This document shows, in pieces, positions 9,929 to 18,208 of a stretch of DNA of 64,000 nucleotides. The stretch spans positions 1 to 64,000 of the forward strand of contig NZ_JAKWJR010000002.1 of assembly GCF_022761125.1 (NCBI RefSeq), read 5' to 3'. A program made the position numbers and the translations under genes. The stretch is from Nocardioides sp. SR21. Lineage in GTDB: Bacteria > Actinomycetota > Actinomycetes > Propionibacteriales > Nocardioidaceae. The notes under the pieces were generated by a model that saw nothing but the letters and a program-made list of their open reading frames with translations, made no database searches and was not told where the DNA came from. The stretch's first letter is position 1; every line of letters begins with the position of its first letter.

Positions 9929-11017
9929 ATGCGTCGCACCCCACTCATCCCCGTGGCCGCAGCCGCCTTGGCGCTGCTGTCCACGTCGTTCGCACCCGCC
10001 GCGCACGCAGCCGAGCCCGAGGTCGTCGTCGACGGCCTGGTCAGCGTGCTGAGCACCGCAGTCGCCGCTGACGGCACCGTCTACGCCTCGCAGAACTTCA
10101 TGTCCACGATCACGAAGGTCGCTCCCGGAGGGGAGACGACGGACATCTACGCCGACGAGGGTCAGCGCGAGGTCGGTGCTCTCTCCGTCGCGGGCGACGT
10201 CCTCACCTTCGCGACGACCCAGCAGGAGGGCCAGCCGGCGGATGCGCGTATCTACACGCTCACCCCCGACGGTGAGGGTCTTGCGCAGGACGAGATCGCC
10301 AACACCTGGGCCTTCGAGAAGGCGAAGAACCCCGACGGCAAGACGAAGTACGGCGTCTTCGGCCTCTCGAAGTCGTGCAAGAAGCAGATGCCGAAGCCGA
10401 TGCGCAAGTTCGTGCTCCCGCACGGCGGGATCAAGGAGTCGCACCCCTACGCCACCGCGACCAGCGGCGACACGACGTACGTCGCCGACGCCGCGGCGAA
10501 CGCGATCTTCGCGATCGACGAGTCCGGCATCAGCACCCTCGCCGTGCTTCCGCCCGTGAAGGTCAAGGTGAACAAGACCCTCCGCAAGGGCCTGGGCCTG
10601 CCCAAGTGCGCCGACGGCAAGACCTACAAGGGCGAGGCGGTCCCGACCGATGTCGAGGTCGGCCCCGACGGCAACCTGTACGTCACCACCCTCGGCGGTG
10701 CCGCGGGCGAGGCGATGCCGGTCGGCGCGCTCTACCGCGTGACGACTGCCGGCGCGGTGACGGAGATGGCGCCCGGGCTGATGAGCCCGGTCGGCGTCGC
10801 GTTCGACGGCACCACGGCGCTCATCTCGATGCTGTTCCCCGGCATCGTGCTGGCGGCGCCGCTCGGCGGGGAGCCGACGACGTTCGCCGAGCTGCCGTTC
10901 CCGGGTGACGTCGAGGTCGCGGGCGACTCCGTCTACGTGACCCGCACGGGTCTGACCGACCCGCCGGAGGGCCCCGCCACGGGTGCGGTGCTGAAGTACC
11001 CCACCCCGATGGGCTGA
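9929..11017 (+). CDS. Secreted beta-propeller protein, ScyD/ScyE family
   Basis: A 362-residue exported protein. Residues 1-27 form a signal peptide (MRRTPLIP, hydrophobic core, AHA cleavage site). The mature part shows repeated blade-like units of the type ADGTVYASQNFMSTITKV, SGDTTYVADAAANAIFAID and PDGNLYVTTLGG, consistent with a six-bladed propeller like those annotated as ScyD/ScyE. An insertion with a Cys pair (SCKKQ near 150 and PKCADGK near 227) may be disulfide-linked. GGAGG at 9921-9925 sets the ATG. A strong terminator follows. The substrate or partner is unknown. Confidence 0.8.
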   Translation: MRRTPLIPVAAAALALLSTSFAPAAHAAEPEVVVDGLVSVLSTAVAADGTVYASQNFMSTITKVAPGGETTDIYADEGQREVGALSVAGDVLTFATTQQEGQPADARIYTLTPDGEGLAQDEIANTWAFEKAKNPDGKTKYGVFGLSKSCKKQMPKPMRKFVLPHGGIKESHPYATATSGDTTYVADAAANAIFAIDESGISTLAVLPPVKVKVNKTLRKGLGLPKCADGKTYKGEAVPTDVEVGPDGNLYVTTLGGAAGEAMPVGALYRVTTAGAVTEMAPGLMSPVGVAFDGTTALISMLFPGIVLAAPLGGEPTTFAELPFPGDVEVAGDSVYVTRTGLTDPPEGPATGAVLKYPTPMG

Positions 11018-11031
11018 CCGTTCGAGCACGA

Positions 11032-11063
11032 AGCGGGCCCCGGCCGGAAGGCCGGGGCCCGCT
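11032..11063. terminator. Strong hairpin terminator downstream of the propeller gene
   Basis: A perfect 14-bp stem (left arm 11032-11045, right arm 11050-11063) closed by a GGAA tetraloop, all G/C except the ends. It begins 14 bases after the stop of the propeller gene. There is no U tract, which is common for actinobacterial terminators. It separates that gene from the M20 amidohydrolase whose ATG is at 11086. Confidence 0.8.
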
Positions 11064-11085
11064 GTCATGAACTAACCTCGGAGTG

Positions 11086-12270
11086 ATGTCCGACTCCGCG
11101 CCAGTCCCGCACGAGACGCTGATCGACGCCGTCATCGACGAGCACACCGATGAGCTGATCGACCTGCGCCGCGACCTGCACGCCCACCCGGAGCTGTCCT
11201 GGCGCGAGCTGCGCACCACCGCGCTCGTCTCCGCCCGGGTCCAGCGCGCCGGGTGGCGCGTCACCGAGCTGTCCCGCACCGGTCTGGTCGCCGACCTGGG
11301 CGAGCAGGGCCCGATCGTGGCCCTGCGGGCCGACCTGGACGCGCTGCCGGTGCCCGACCTGACCTCCGACCCCTGGGCCAGCACGGTCGAGGGCGTCACG
11401 CACGCCTGCGGCCACGACGTGCACACCACGGCGCTGGTGGGCGCGGCGATAGCGCTGGGCCGGGTCCACCAGGCCGGGTTGCTGCCGGGACGGGTCCGGC
11501 TGCTGTTCCAGCCCGCCGAGGAGGTCATGCCGGGAGGAGCCCTCTCGCTGATGGACCTCGGCGCGCTCGACGACGTCGAGCGGATCTTCGGCCTGCACTG
11601 CGACCCCACCCTGGACGTCGGCAGCGTCGGCCTGCGCGAGGGCCCGATCACCGGCGCCGCGGACCACCTCGACGTCACCCTCACCGGCTCCGGCGGCCAC
11701 ACCTCGCGCCCACACCTGACCGAGGACCTGACCTACGCCCTGGCGAAGGTCGTCACCGAGCTGCCGTCCATCCTGTCGCGCCGCCTCGACCCCCGCTCCG
11801 GCGTCAGCGTCGTGTGGGGGCTGGTCCGGGCGGGCTCGGCGCACAACGTGATCCCGGCGACCGGCCGGATCGGCGGCACCGTGCGGATGCTCGACGCCGT
11901 CGCGTGGTCCGAGGCCGAGAAGCTCGTGCCGCTGCTGGTCGAGGAGATCGTGGCGCCGTACGGCGTGCACGCGCAGGTCGACTACCAGCGCGGCGTACCT
12001 CCCGTGGTCAACGACGTCGCCTCCATCGCGCTCCTGGGGCGCGCCGTGGAGCGGGTGCTGGGGTCGGCCGGGCACGTCCCGACGCAGCAGAGCCTCGGCG
12101 GCGAGGACTTCGGGTGGTACCTCGACCGGGTCCCCGGCGCGATGGGCCGGCTCGGCACGCGCACCCCGGGCGGCCCGACGTACGACCTGCACCAGGGCAA
12201 CCTGCGCGTCGACGAGCGCGCGGTCGCGGTCGGCGCACGCGTGCTCGCGTACGCCGCCCTCGAGGACTGA
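11086..12270 (+). CDS. M20-family amidohydrolase / metallopeptidase
   Basis: A 394-residue zinc-dependent amidohydrolase of the peptidase M20D type (N-acyl-amino-acid or aminobenzoyl-glutamate hydrolase class). Metal-binding motifs are RADLDALP near 81, HACGHDVHTT at 107-115 and PAEEVMPGG near 143, with HC at about 174 and a C-terminal GGEDFGWYLDRVPG. The dimerisation domain sits between about 185 and 300. I use the ATG at 11086; a GTG lies three bases upstream. In mycobacteria, M20 amidohydrolase genes (amiA1/amiB1) sit beside the nucleoside phosphorylase genes, so its presence here fits the syntenic block. The exact substrate cannot be told. Confidence 0.88.
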   Translation: MSDSAPVPHETLIDAVIDEHTDELIDLRRDLHAHPELSWRELRTTALVSARVQRAGWRVTELSRTGLVADLGEQGPIVALRADLDALPVPDLTSDPWASTVEGVTHACGHDVHTTALVGAAIALGRVHQAGLLPGRVRLLFQPAEEVMPGGALSLMDLGALDDVERIFGLHCDPTLDVGSVGLREGPITGAADHLDVTLTGSGGHTSRPHLTEDLTYALAKVVTELPSILSRRLDPRSGVSVVWGLVRAGSAHNVIPATGRIGGTVRMLDAVAWSEAEKLVPLLVEEIVAPYGVHAQVDYQRGVPPVVNDVASIALLGRAVERVLGSAGHVPTQQSLGGEDFGWYLDRVPGAMGRLGTRTPGGPTYDLHQGNLRVDERAVAVGARVLAYAALED

Positions 12271-12285
12271 GTTCTCAGGTCGTAC

Positions 12286-12345
12286 TGGTCTCGACACGCG
12301 GGTCGCGACGTCGCAGGCTCAGTCGCGCCGCTCGCTCGACCACCA
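12286..12345. repeat. Intergenic GGTCTCGA...TCGACCACC bracketed element (convergent gene gap)
   Basis: The gap between the convergent M20 and permease genes holds a segment that opens TGGTCTCGACACGCGGG and closes CGCTCGACCACCA. Opening and closing are imperfect inverted complements, so the segment could form a stem-loop. Similar bracketed elements occur at 25451-25538, 31572-31610 and 49071-49124. A REP-like intergenic repeat or bidirectional terminator is the likely role. Confidence 0.5.
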
Positions 12346-12372
12346 TCAGCCGATCCGCTGGCGCGTCTCGGG

Positions 12373-13662
12373 CTAGCCCTTGCGGTAGGGGATGCCGACC
12401 GACGCCGGCGCGCGGGACTTCCCGACCAGCCCGGCCACGGCGAAGATCGTGACGACGTACGGCAGCATCAGCATGAACTGGCTGGGCACCGGCGAGCCGA
12501 TCACCGAGAGCACGCCCTGCAGGTTCGACGCGAAGCCGAACAGCAGCGCCGCGAGCGTCGCGCGGATCGGGTCCCACTGGCCGAAGATCACCGCTGCGAG
12601 CGCGATGTAGCCGGCACCGCCGGTCATCTCACGGTTGAACTGGGGGACCGACACGAGCGTGTAGAACGCGCCGCCCATGCCCGCGATCGCGCCGGCGAGC
12701 AGGATCGTGCGCCAGCGGGTGGCGTTGACCTTGATGCCGACGGTGTCCGCGGCCTTCGGGTGCTCGCCGACCGAGCGGACCCGCAGGCCCCACTTGGTGC
12801 GGTAGAGCGCCCAGGTCACCAGCGCGACGGTGATGTAGAGGACGTAGACGATCGCGGTCTGGCGGAAGAAGATCGGGCCGATCAGCGGGATGTCACCGAG
12901 CACCGGGATCGGGATCTTCTCGAAGCGCGGCGGGTGGTTGAGGTCCGCGGCGTTCGGCGCCAGCACCTGGGTGAACATGAAGCTGGTCAGGCCGATCACC
13001 AGCACGTTCAGCACGACGCCGACGATGACCTGGTCGACGAAGTAGTTGATCGCGAAGAGACCGAGCAGCAGCGCGACGAGCATGCCGGCGACCATCGAGG
13101 CGCCGACGCCGGCCCACGTGCTCCCGACGATCGAGCCGACGAGCGCGGCGGCGAAGGCACCGGCGAGGAGCTGGCCGTCGATGGCGATGTTGACGACACC
13201 GGCGCGCTCACCGAGGACGCCGCCGAGGGCGCCGAAGACGAGGGGGACGGCGAGCGCCAGCGAGCCCGCGAGCAGGCCGACCACGGGGATCGTGGCGCCG
13301 GTGGCGGCCCAGGTCAGGAAGCCGATCATCCACATCAGCGCGAAGACGACCACGAGCCACATGGGCGTCCTGCGCCTCGCGAGGTACAGGCGGACCGACC
13401 AGGCGGTGCACAGCGCGCAGATCGCCACCATCAGCCACGTGGTCGCGATCGACGGGACCGTGATCTCCGGGATCTCGAAGAAGTCCGTGCCGGTCGCGAG
13501 GCGGAAGGTCGTGTCTCCGGACTCGCCGGCCAGGAGCACGAGGAGCAGCAGGCCGATCGTGAGGGCGCCGAACAGGACGGGCGCCTTCTTGTCGATGACC
13601 GTGGTGACCCCGGCGAGCGGGGTCTCGTCGAGCGGAACGCTGGCCGCGGTCGTGGTGCTCAC
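12373..13662 (-). CDS. Nucleoside ABC transporter permease (second permease, BPD_transp_2 family)
   Basis: A 429-residue integral membrane protein, one of two permeases of a BMP-type (RnsD/YufQ-like) nucleoside importer. The GTG start reads VSTTTAASVPLDETPL; about ten hydrophobic segments follow (VLFGALTIGLLLLVLLAG, LMWMIGFLTWAATGA, LAVPLVFGALGGVLGERAGVVNIAIDG, AINYFVDQVIVGVVLN). GERAGVVNIAIDGQLLAG and GAGYIALAAVIFGQWDP are typical family signatures. It is longer than usual at the N terminus because of an extra hydrophobic region. It overlaps the upstream permease by four bases and is the last gene of the transporter operon. Confidence 0.9.
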   Translation of the reverse strand: MSTTTAASVPLDETPLAGVTTVIDKKAPVLFGALTIGLLLLVLLAGESGDTTFRLATGTDFFEIPEITVPSIATTWLMVAICALCTAWSVRLYLARRRTPMWLVVVFALMWMIGFLTWAATGATIPVVGLLAGSLALAVPLVFGALGGVLGERAGVVNIAIDGQLLAGAFAAALVGSIVGSTWAGVGASMVAGMLVALLLGLFAINYFVDQVIVGVVLNVLVIGLTSFMFTQVLAPNAADLNHPPRFEKIPIPVLGDIPLIGPIFFRQTAIVYVLYITVALVTWALYRTKWGLRVRSVGEHPKAADTVGIKVNATRWRTILLAGAIAGMGGAFYTLVSVPQFNREMTGGAGYIALAAVIFGQWDPIRATLAALLFGFASNLQGVLSVIGSPVPSQFMLMLPYVVTIFAVAGLVGKSRAPASVGIPYRKG

Positions 13663-14894
13663 TTCGCCTCCTGGGCGGGGAGTCGGAAGATGGCGCGGAT
13701 CAGGGGTGGCGCCGCGATGAACAGCACGATCAGGGACTGCACCACCAGCACGATGTCGACGGGGATGTTCTCCGACGCCTGCATCGCGAAGCCGCCGGCC
13801 TTGAACGCGCCGAACAGCAGGCCCGCGGCGAGGATGCCGAGCGGGCGGGAGCGGCCCAGGAGCGCCACCGTGATCGCGTCGAAGCCGATGCCGGCGTCGA
13901 GGTCGACCGTGACGCCGCTGGTGACGGTGCCGAGGACCTGGTTGGCGCCTGCGAGGCCGACCAGCGCACCGGCGATCAGCATCACGACGGTGTAGGTGCG
14001 GCCGACGTTGATGCCGGACGCCTTCGCGGCGGGCGGGTTGATGCCGACCGCGCGGATCCGGAAGCCCAGCGAGGAGCGCTCCAGCAGCCACCACGTGAAC
14101 GCCACCGCGACCAGCGCCAGCAGGAAGCCCAGGTGGAGGTTGAACTGGTCGCCCAGGAGCTTCGGCATGATCGCCGAGTCCTTGGCCGGCAGCGACTTCG
14201 GGTTGAAGGACCCGGGCGCCTGCAGGAGGCTCTGCTTCGACAGTGCGAAGAACACGAGGTAGTACGCGACGTAGTTGAGCATGATCGTGACGATCACCTC
14301 GTGCGCGCCGGTGCGGGCCTTGAGGAGACCGGCGATGCCGGCCCACAGGGCACCTGCGGCCATGCCGACGGCGATCGCGAAGGTCAGGTGCACGAAGCCC
14401 GGCAGGTCGAACTGGTAGGCGACCCAGCCCGACGCCGCGCCGGCCATCAGCATCTGGCCGCGGCCACCGATGTTGAACATGCCGGCGCGGAACGCGAGGC
14501 CGACGCCGAGGCCGGCCGCGATCAGCGGCGCCGCGAACTTGGCGGTCTCGGTGAGCGGGCGGATCGCCTGCTCGAAGGTCTCCGCCCGGGTGTTGTAGAT
14601 GGACCCGCGGAAGAGCGCGGTGTACGCACCCCAGATCGCGTCCCAGAGTGCGTTGAAGAAGTCACCGGGCGCCGCGAAGATGTAGCCCGCTGTCGATCGG
14701 ACCTCCTCGTCGGTGACGGCGATCAGGATCGAGCCGAAGGCGATCGCGAGCAGCACCGACAGCACGGCCACCATGGCGCTGCTGGAGGTGATCTCCCGCA
14801 GTACGCCGTGCCAGCGGCTCGGCTGCTGCTCCTCGGGCTCCGCGCCCTCGGGCTCGCTCGGGGGACGCTCGTCGGTCCCAGCAGGGTTGCTCAT
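13659..14894 (-). CDS. Nucleoside ABC transporter permease (first permease, BPD_transp_2 family)
   Basis: A 411-residue membrane protein (RnsC/YufP-like). A hydrophilic, acidic, Pro-rich N terminus of about 35 residues precedes multiple membrane helices. Family patterns include GLGVGLAFRAGMFNIGGRGQMLMAG, TGAHEVIVTIMLNYVAYYL and the AVGINPPAAKASGINV cytoplasmic loop that contacts the ATPase. ATG start; it overlaps the stop of the ATPase gene by four bases and its own stop overlaps the next permease. The pair with the following permease forms the heterodimeric channel. Confidence 0.92.
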   Translation of the reverse strand: MSNPAGTDERPPSEPEGAEPEEQQPSRWHGVLREITSSSAMVAVLSVLLAIAFGSILIAVTDEEVRSTAGYIFAAPGDFFNALWDAIWGAYTALFRGSIYNTRAETFEQAIRPLTETAKFAAPLIAAGLGVGLAFRAGMFNIGGRGQMLMAGAASGWVAYQFDLPGFVHLTFAIAVGMAAGALWAGIAGLLKARTGAHEVIVTIMLNYVAYYLVFFALSKQSLLQAPGSFNPKSLPAKDSAIMPKLLGDQFNLHLGFLLALVAVAFTWWLLERSSLGFRIRAVGINPPAAKASGINVGRTYTVVMLIAGALVGLAGANQVLGTVTSGVTVDLDAGIGFDAITVALLGRSRPLGILAAGLLFGAFKAGGFAMQASENIPVDIVLVVQSLIVLFIAAPPLIRAIFRLPAQEAK

Positions 14895-16405
14895 GCGGTC
14901 ATCCCTTCCGGACGCTCGCCGGTCATCATCAGTCCGAGTACCTCGCGGGGTGTGTCTGAGGGGACGATCCCGACCACCTGGCCGCGGTAGAGGACCATGA
15001 TCCGGTCGGCCAGCGCCACGACCTCGTCCAGCTCGGTCGAGACGACCAGGACGGGTACGCCGGCGTCGCGCCCCGCGACGATCTGCTTGTGGATGAACTC
15101 GATCGAGCCCACGTCGACGCCGCGCGTCGGCTGAGCGGCGACCAGGAGCTCGAGGTCGCGTGAGAGCTCACGCGCCACGACCACCTTCTGCTGGTTGCCA
15201 CCCGAGAGCTGTCCGGCCAGCGTGGTGATGCCGGGGGCGCGGACGTCGTACTCCTTGACCTTCTCGTGGGCGAAGGCGTGGAGCTTGTCGAGCTGGAGCG
15301 AGCCGCGCTTGACGAAGGGCTCGCCGTGGCTGCGGTTGAGCATGAGGTTCTCGGCGATCGTGAAGTCGCCGACCAGGCCCTCGATCTGGCGGTCCTCCGG
15401 GATGAACCCGACGCCGGACTCGAGGATGTTGCGGACCGAGCGGCCGATCAGCTCCTGCCCGTTCAGCTTGATCGAGCCGGTGACGTGGTCCTCGAGGCCG
15501 AGCAGCGCCTCGGTGAGCTCGGTCTGGCCGTTGCCCTGCACGCCGGCGACGGCGAGGATCTCGCCGGCCTTGATGGTGAAGCTGACCTGGTCGACGTGCA
15601 CCCGCCCGAGGTCGTCGACCACGCGCAGGTTGTCGACGACGAGCGAGTCCGAGCCGAGCTTCGGCGGGTTCTTGTGCACGGTGAGCTCGACCGGGCGACC
15701 GACCATCAGGGCGGCGAGGTCGGCGTTGCTCGCGGTGGGGCTGGCCTCGCCGACGACCTTGCCCAGGCGGATGACCGTGATCTTGTCGGCCACCTCGCGG
15801 ACCTCGCGGAGCTTGTGGGTGATGAAGACGATGGCCTTTCCGGACTCCTTGAGCTGACGCATGATCTGCATGAGCTCGTCGGTCTCCTGCGGCGTCAGGA
15901 CCGCGGTGGGCTCGTCGAGGACGAGCACCTGCGCGTCGCGCGACAGGGCCTTGATGATCTCGACCCGCTGCTGCACGCCGACGGGGAGGTCCTCGACGAC
16001 CGCGTCCGGGTTCACGTCGAACCCGAAGCGGGCGGAGATCTCTCGCACGCGCTCGCGGGCGGCGTCCAGGTCGAGCGAGCCGGCGAAGCCGGTCGCCTCG
16101 TTGCCGAGCATGACGTTCTCGGCGACGGTGAAGACGGGGATGAGCATGAAGTGCTGGTGCACCATGCCGATGCCGGCGGCGATGGCGTCGCCCGGGCCGG
16201 AGAAGTTGCGCACCGTGCCGTCGAGCTCGATCTCGCCCTCGTCGGCCTGGTAGAGGCCGTAGAGGACGTTCATCAGCGTCGACTTGCCGGCACCGTTCTC
16301 GCCGAGCAGGCAGTGGATCTCGCCGGGTTCGACCGTCAACGAGATCCGGTCGTTGGCGACGAGCGTCCCGAAGCGCTTCGTGATGTCACGGAGGACGAGC
16401 TTCAT
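14891..16405 (-). CDS. Nucleoside ABC transporter ATPase (duplicated ABC domains)
   Basis: A 504-residue fused ATPase (RnsB/YufO-like) with two ABC domains, as in sugar and nucleoside importers. Domain 1 has Walker A GENGAGKST at about 33-41 and Walker B VLVLDEPTAVL. Domain 2 starts near residue 255, has a degenerate P-loop (GVQGNGQTEL) and the signature LSGGNQQK, so only one site is canonical, a known pattern for this class. I start at the ATG at 16405 (MKLVLRDITKRFG); the frame is open upstream but lacks homology. A hairpin at 16451-16483 lies between it and the lipoprotein gene. Confidence 0.93.
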   Translation of the reverse strand: MKLVLRDITKRFGTLVANDRISLTVEPGEIHCLLGENGAGKSTLMNVLYGLYQADEGEIELDGTVRNFSGPGDAIAAGIGMVHQHFMLIPVFTVAENVMLGNEATGFAGSLDLDAARERVREISARFGFDVNPDAVVEDLPVGVQQRVEIIKALSRDAQVLVLDEPTAVLTPQETDELMQIMRQLKESGKAIVFITHKLREVREVADKITVIRLGKVVGEASPTASNADLAALMVGRPVELTVHKNPPKLGSDSLVVDNLRVVDDLGRVHVDQVSFTIKAGEILAVAGVQGNGQTELTEALLGLEDHVTGSIKLNGQELIGRSVRNILESGVGFIPEDRQIEGLVGDFTIAENLMLNRSHGEPFVKRGSLQLDKLHAFAHEKVKEYDVRAPGITTLAGQLSGGNQQKVVVARELSRDLELLVAAQPTRGVDVGSIEFIHKQIVAGRDAGVPVLVVSTELDEVVALADRIMVLYRGQVVGIVPSDTPREVLGLMMTGERPEGMTA

Positions 16406-16450
16406 GTCACGGCATCCTAGTTGCGGGGGTCGGGGCAGTCCGAGCATGCC

Positions 16451-16483
16451 AGAGGGAGGCCGGCTCGGGGCCGACCTCCCTCT
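16451..16483 (-). terminator. Hairpin between lipoprotein and ATPase genes (terminator or attenuator)
   Basis: AGAGGGAGG at the left pairs with CCTCCCTCT at the right; a CGGC/GCCG extension continues the stem after one mismatch, around a short TCGG-containing loop. It begins 22 bases past the stop of the binding-protein gene and lies 45 bases before the ATPase start. Partial termination here would give excess binding protein over transporter, a common arrangement in ABC operons. The role is inferred. Confidence 0.6.
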
Positions 16484-16505
16484 GTCAGGTGTTGCTACTT
16501 CAGGA

Positions 16506-17627
16506 TCACGGGTTCAGGTACGACGTGACCTTGATCGAGCCGTCGATGATGCCGGCCTTGATCTCGTCCAGCTCGCCCTGGAGGTCCGGGTTGACCTTGT
16601 CCTCGAAGTTGTGGAACGGAGCGATGCCGACGCCGTCGTTCTCCAGCGTGCCGACGTACGGCGTGAAGTCGAACTCGTCGTTGCCGGCAGCCATGACGGC
16701 CTCGTAGGTCGAGACCTTCATGTTCTTCAGGATCGAGGTGAGCACGACGTCCTGCGTGTTCGGGTCGGTCTCGAAGAAGTCGGCGTCCACACCGAGCATC
16801 GCGATGTCCTTGCCGGAGTCGGCGATCGCGGTCAGCGCACCCTGGTAGATCGGGCCACCGACCGGGAGGATCACGTCGACGTCCTGGTCGAGGAGCTGGC
16901 GCGCGGTGTTGGTCGCGGTCTCGTTGGCCTCGAAGCCACCGGTGAAGGAGCCGTTCTCGCCGTCCCAGCCGACGACCTTGACGTCCTTGCCCTTCTGCTC
17001 GGCGTAGTACTCAGCGCCCTGCTTGAAGCCGTCCATGAAGATCGTGACGGTCGGGAAGGGCATGCCGCCGTAGGTGCCGACGACACCGGTCTGGGTGTAG
17101 TCCGCGGCGACGTAGCCGGCGAGGAACGCGGCCTGGGCCGTGTCGTAGAGCAGCGGCTTGATGTTCTCGACGTCGGGCTGGCCGTCGAAGGTCTGGCCGT
17201 CGTCGCCACCGTCAGCGGCGTCGTCGATCAGGACGTACTCGATGTCGGGGTTCGCGGCGGCCGACTCCTTGGTCGCGGCGGCGAGCGCGAAGCCCACGGT
17301 CACGATGGTGTCGCAGCCCTCGGCGACCAGGCTCTCGAGGTTCGGGCCGTAGTCGTTCTCGCTGTTGGACTCGACGTCCTTCATCTCGACGCCGAGCTCG
17401 TCAGCGGCCTGCTTGACGCCCTCGTAGCTGAGCTGGTTGAACGACTTGTCGTCGAAGCCGCCCGCATCGGAGACGATGCACGGCAGGAAGTCCAGGGCCT
17501 CAGCGGTGGCGCCGGAAGTGCTGTCGTCGGAGCTGTTCTCCTCCGGCTCGCTGCCGCACGCAGTCATGACGGATGCCGCGAGCAGCGCGACAAAGCCGCT
17601 GGCCGCGGCCTTCCTGAAGTTGTTCAC
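16506..17627 (-). CDS. BMP-family nucleoside-binding lipoprotein
   Basis: A 373-residue substrate-binding lipoprotein (PnrA/BmpA/RnsA family) that captures nucleosides for the ABC importer. The N terminus is a lipoprotein signal with lipobox ASVMTAC, modified Cys at residue 24, then an acidic Ser/Glu linker. The mature domain carries SDAGGFDDKSFNQLSYEG and GFALAAATKESAA, typical of the family. The start is decided by the ribosome site: GGAGG sits 5 bases before the GTG at 17627, and an upstream in-frame ATG at 17639 would place that site inside the gene. It heads the operon lipoprotein-ATPase-permease-permease. Confidence 0.93.
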   Translation of the reverse strand: MNNFRKAAASGFVALLAASVMTACGSEPEENSSDDSTSGATAEALDFLPCIVSDAGGFDDKSFNQLSYEGVKQAADELGVEMKDVESNSENDYGPNLESLVAEGCDTIVTVGFALAAATKESAAANPDIEYVLIDDAADGGDDGQTFDGQPDVENIKPLLYDTAQAAFLAGYVAADYTQTGVVGTYGGMPFPTVTIFMDGFKQGAEYYAEQKGKDVKVVGWDGENGSFTGGFEANETATNTARQLLDQDVDVILPVGGPIYQGALTAIADSGKDIAMLGVDADFFETDPNTQDVVLTSILKNMKVSTYEAVMAAGNDEFDFTPYVGTLENDGVGIAPFHNFEDKVNPDLQGELDEIKAGIIDGSIKVTSYLNP

Positions 17628-17632
17628 TATTG

Positions 17633-17637
17633 CCTCC
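17633..17637 (-). promoter_or_regulatory. Ribosome binding site that fixes the lipoprotein start
   Basis: On the minus strand GGAGG lies here, five bases before the GTG at 17627. The competing ATG at 17639-17637 overlaps this site, so it is unlikely to be used. Confidence 0.75.
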
Positions 17638-17724
17638 ATAATTTCGCCCGTCTGGTACGGAGCGACAAGCGGTCACCGTACCGAATCCCGACCCGCCGTT
17701 CTGCGGTTCCAAGGGAAAGATTGT

Positions 17725-17735
17725 GTAACGGTTAC
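17725..17735. promoter_or_regulatory. GTAACGGTTAC palindrome between the divergent transporter and cdd genes
   Basis: A perfect 11-bp palindrome (GTAAC-G-GTTAC) inside the 173-base gap between the divergently transcribed lipoprotein gene and cdd. It is the most symmetric site in an AT-richer part of the gap, so it could be an operator for a regulator that controls both sides. No regulator gene is adjacent. Candidate only. Confidence 0.35.
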
Positions 17736-17800
17736 GATGGCCGGGTGTTCGTTCCCGCGACCGGTGTGATCTACCGCAAATCCCTCGGCCGGACGCTGCG

Positions 17801-18199
17801 TTGACCGTCGAACCGGGTGACTGGGAGGCGCTCCGCGCCGCCGCGGTCGAGGCGGCGAGCCACGCCTACGCGCCGTACTCCCGCTACCCCGTCGGGGCGG
17901 CCGCGATCGCCGACGACGGGCGGCTGCTGCAGGGCTGCAACGTCGAGAACGCGGCGTACGGCGTCGTCCTCTGCGCGGAGTGTGGTCTGGTCAGCCAGCT
18001 GCACATCACCGGCGGTGGTCGGCTCACCCACTTCGTCTGCGTGAACGGCGAGGGCGACGTGATCATGCCGTGCGGCCGGTGCCGCCAGCTGCTGTACGAG
18101 AACGGCGGTCGCGACCTGCTGCTGATGACGGTCTCGGGGGTGCGGCCGATGTCCGAGGTGCTCCCCGACGCTTTCGGCCCTGAGGACCTCAACATCTAG
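17801..18199 (+). CDS. cdd: Cytidine deaminase
   Basis: A 132-residue zinc enzyme converting cytidine and deoxycytidine to uridine and deoxyuridine. The active site is complete: GCNVENAAYG near 45-54, C58-A-E60, and PCGRC with C91 and C94, giving three Cys ligands and the proton-shuttling Glu. The only suitable start is TTG at 17801; translation from it gives the normal length for homotetrameric bacterial Cdd. It is followed after nine bases by deoA, and diverges from the nucleoside transporter operon, so uptake and salvage are side by side. Confidence 0.94.
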   Translation: MTVEPGDWEALRAAAVEAASHAYAPYSRYPVGAAAIADDGRLLQGCNVENAAYGVVLCAECGLVSQLHITGGGRLTHFVCVNGEGDVIMPCGRCRQLLYENGGRDLLLMTVSGVRPMSEVLPDAFGPEDLNI

Positions 18200-18208
18200 G
18201 GTCGGGGC

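Noticed and set aside
12760..13995. Long open frame on the plus strand opposite the permease genes
   Set aside because: Composition is rich in Asp, Glu, Arg and His with no hydrophobic pattern, while the minus strand encodes well-defined membrane helices.
17627..17639. ATG at 17639 as the start of the BMP lipoprotein
   Set aside because: It would place the GGAGG ribosome site inside the gene; the GTG at 17627 is correctly spaced from that site and gives a normal signal peptide.
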